This document shows positions 62,503 through 64,000 of a stretch of DNA of 64,000 bases, in pieces (position 1 is the first letter of the stretch; the number at the start of each line of letters is the position of its first letter). The translations under genes were made by a program, and so were the position numbers. This DNA comes from an uncultured Acidobacteriia bacterium (GTDB lineage: Bacteria > Acidobacteriota > Terriglobia > Bryobacterales > Bryobacteraceae): the NCBI GenBank assembly GCA_903875575.1, contig CAIQWJ010000070.1, positions 1 through 64,000 of the forward strand, read 5' to 3'. The notes beneath the pieces are model-generated. The model searched no databases. It worked only from the letters and a program-made list of their open reading frames with translations, and was not told the DNA's origin.

Positions 62503-63771
62503 ATGGCGCTTACACCTAAGCTCATAAACGAACTTACAGACAGAGGTTACTCCCGCCGGCAAATCGCCCGCGTGGCGATGGGAGCGGCGGCGGCCGTTCC
62601 GTTCTTCAGCGAATTCGCCCAGGCGCAGCAGTCGGAAGATGAAGCCAACGGCGTCGTGCGCGGCGGCGGTCGCGGCGGCGGACGTGGCGGCAGCGGCGGT
62701 GGTCGCGGCGGCGGCGGTTTCGGCGGTGGCGGCGGACGTGGAGCCTATGATCCGGAACGCGTGGTGATTTCCTCCAACGAAAATCCCATGGGCCCCAGCA
62801 AAGAAGGTCTCGAAGCCCTCATGAAGGTTGCGCCGCTCGGCTGGCGCTACAACCCGCAGGGCGAAAATCTGGACTTCCAGGCGCAGTTACTCGCCTCCGA
62901 AAACGTCAAGCAGGGTTATGCCATCGCCTACCCAGGCTCCAGCATTCCGCTCGCCAACGCTTTCCCCGCTTTCACTTCGCCCACTCGCCCATGGGTGATG
63001 GGTAACCCCGGTTACGGCGGCGGTGGCGGTCGCTGGGTAGGCAATAAGGTGCTCCAGGTTCCGCTGCGTAAAGACTACTCGCACGACGTGGAAGCGATGA
63101 TCAAGGCCGACCCCAACGCCGGCGCTTTCTACATCTGCAACCCCAACAATCCGACCGCCACGCTGACGCCGCGGAAGGACCTCGAATACATCCTGGCCAA
63201 CAAGCCAAAGGATGCGGTTCTCATTGTTGACGAAGCCTATGTCCACTTCGCCGGCGAAGAGAACTACTCCACGGAACTCGTGAGACAGGATAAGGACGTC
63301 GTCGTCCTCCGCACCTTCTCGAAGATCTACGGCATGGCCGGAATCCGCTGCGGCGCAACTTTCGGCCGCCCGGACCTGCTCCAGAAGATTTCTCAGTATG
63401 GCGGCACCGGCATGTTGCCCGTCACGGCAACCGCCTGCGCTTCCGCCAGCATGAAGGCCAATCCGGGCCTGCTCAAGGAACGCCTCGCCATCAACAAAAA
63501 GAATCGCGAGTACGCCATGGAAAAGATGGATAAGCTCGGCGTGACTTACATTCCCTCTGTCGGCAACTTCTTCATGATGTCGGTGAAGGGAATGACCGGC
63601 GCACAGGTCGGCACAGCTATGGCTGCGAAGAAGATCCAGCTCGCCGGTGCCACCCGCTGGCCGTCGATGCCGCAACACATTCGCGTCACCGTGGGAACCT
63701 GGGATGAAATGACCAAGTTCAATGCGACGCTCGAACAGGTCGTTAAGGAAGGCCCGCCGAAAGCAGGCTAA
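62503..63771 (+). CDS. Tat-exported PLP aminotransferase, HisC-like, gene 3
   Basis: The 422-residue protein has the twin-arginine signal RGYSRRQIARVAMGAAAAVP, cleavage region AQAQQS, and a long Gly/Arg repeat linker (about residues 50-80) of RGG type, longer than in genes 1 and 2. The aminotransferase domain is complete (SNENPMGPSKEG, YICNPNNPTATLTPR, VDEAYVHFAG, TFSKIYGMAGIRCG; lysine K274). AGGAG at 62486-62490 precedes the ATG. It is the third tandem paralogue; a fourth transcription unit of the same design begins after it. Confidence 0.85.
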   Translation: MALTPKLINELTDRGYSRRQIARVAMGAAAAVPFFSEFAQAQQSEDEANGVVRGGGRGGGRGGSGGGRGGGGFGGGGGRGAYDPERVVISSNENPMGPSKEGLEALMKVAPLGWRYNPQGENLDFQAQLLASENVKQGYAIAYPGSSIPLANAFPAFTSPTRPWVMGNPGYGGGGGRWVGNKVLQVPLRKDYSHDVEAMIKADPNAGAFYICNPNNPTATLTPRKDLEYILANKPKDAVLIVDEAYVHFAGEENYSTELVRQDKDVVVLRTFSKIYGMAGIRCGATFGRPDLLQKISQYGGTGMLPVTATACASASMKANPGLLKERLAINKKNREYAMEKMDKLGVTYIPSVGNFFMMSVKGMTGAQVGTAMAAKKIQLAGATRWPSMPQHIRVTVGTWDEMTKFNATLEQVVKEGPPKAG

Positions 63772-63803
63772 AACCTGCGTTCTCACCATTCCCTGCTGTA
63801 ACC

Positions 63804-63855
63804 GAATGCCCTGTATATGCGCCTTTTGCATATACAGGGCATTCATTATTTTGTC
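63804..63855 (+). terminator. Intrinsic terminator after aminotransferase gene 3
   Basis: A perfect 17-bp stem (GAATGCCCTGTATATGC at 63804-63820 with its complement at 63828-63844) has a seven-base loop, followed by ATTATTTTG. The T-run is interrupted but the stem is very strong. Confidence 0.8.
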
Positions 63856-63901
63856 TCCACATTCCGCCCTGCATTTTATCCGCCAATGCGTCCAAAGTCC
63901 G

Positions 63902-63931
63902 TTGACAAATATATAGATTGTTAGGTAACAT
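63902..63931 (+). promoter_or_regulatory. Sigma-70 promoter of a fourth unit
   Basis: TTGACA (63902-63907), an 18-base AT-rich spacer and TAACAT (63926-63931). The unit it drives lies mostly beyond the window. Confidence 0.75.
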
Positions 63932-64000
63932 TTATATATTCAGTTTGGAGACACGCCTCGCCGCGATCGTCTTCTTTCCTTAAGCTCTACGCCCCGAGCT
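63932..64000 (+). promoter_or_regulatory. Structured 5' leader, copy 4, cut by the window end
   Basis: The end of the window has ACGCCTCGCCGCGATCGTC and then P1: AGCTC-TACGCCCC-GAGCT (63983-63987/63996-64000) after CTTCTTTCCTTA, in the place of the other leaders' CGTTCTC block. P2 and the gene would lie outside. A fourth paralogous aminotransferase is therefore expected, but this is not visible. Confidence 0.6.

Overview
The window looks like chromosomal DNA of an acidobacterium of the Solibacter/Bryobacter type. The support is indirect: high GC, two genes of the Solibacter-expanded TIGR03435 family, an ECF sigma/anti-sigma/HEAT-repeat cassette, many Tat-type signal peptides, and a caa3-type oxidase operon with a CtaG/ferredoxin fusion. 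No rRNA, tRNA, CRISPR array, prophage or insertion sequence was recognised.

Layout. 1-0.65 kb: non-coding DNA rich in inverted repeats. 0.7-2.4 kb: efp (EfpL-like tip loop) convergent with a secreted esterase. 2.6-7.1 kb: a translationally coupled pair, a SET-domain methyltransferase and a 1296-residue Pls/PosA-type non-ribosomal peptide synthetase. 7.2-9.8 kb: two divergent TIGR03435 genes. 9.8-13.1 kb: secreted tyrosine phosphatase and lactonase (overlapping), a repeat-bearing gap, a PhyH-type dioxygenase. 13.2-16.9 kb: a four-gene ECF sigma / zinc anti-sigma / HEAT / HEAT operon with every junction overlapping. 17-24.2 kb: small genes, a Tat-exported aminotransferase, transaldolase, a DinB-like protein, then hslV-hslU-FN3 lipoprotein. 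24.3-35.2 kb: housekeeping core (nadB, aroB, menaquinone methyltransferase, pheS-pheT, purA). 35.2-37.1 kb: a lower-GC accessory islet with an HNH-type protein. 37.2-41.6 kb: AIM24 protein, M20 dipeptidase, a Tat-exported sugar isomerase-like protein, an ACT-domain protein. 41.6-48.7 kb: caa3 cytochrome oxidase operon. 49-52.5 kb: small genes and glcE-glcF. 52.5-59.2 kb: GH2 enzyme, YbjQ, a beta-propeller protein, AKR and zinc alcohol dehydrogenase, a CxxC mini-protein, an MFS transporter.

The most unusual part is 59.2-64.0 kb. Three tandem, closely related, Tat-exported PLP aminotransferases (HisC-like) are each preceded by a long 5' leader. Two of the leaders, plus a fourth that runs off the end of the window, start at a clear TTGACA-type promoter. 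The leaders have diverged in sequence but keep the same hairpins with compensatory changes, including a 7-bp stem with an 8-nt loop in three copies and a hairpin in all four. This suggests a cis-regulatory RNA (riboswitch or attenuator class) controlling a family of exported aminotransferases. I do not recognise it as a known class. The 18.1-19.3 kb aminotransferase is a more distant member without this leader.

Protein functions are calls from sequence motifs and family knowledge. Starts were chosen from Shine-Dalgarno matches, overlaps and signal peptides; several are alternative (GTG/TTG) and are marked.
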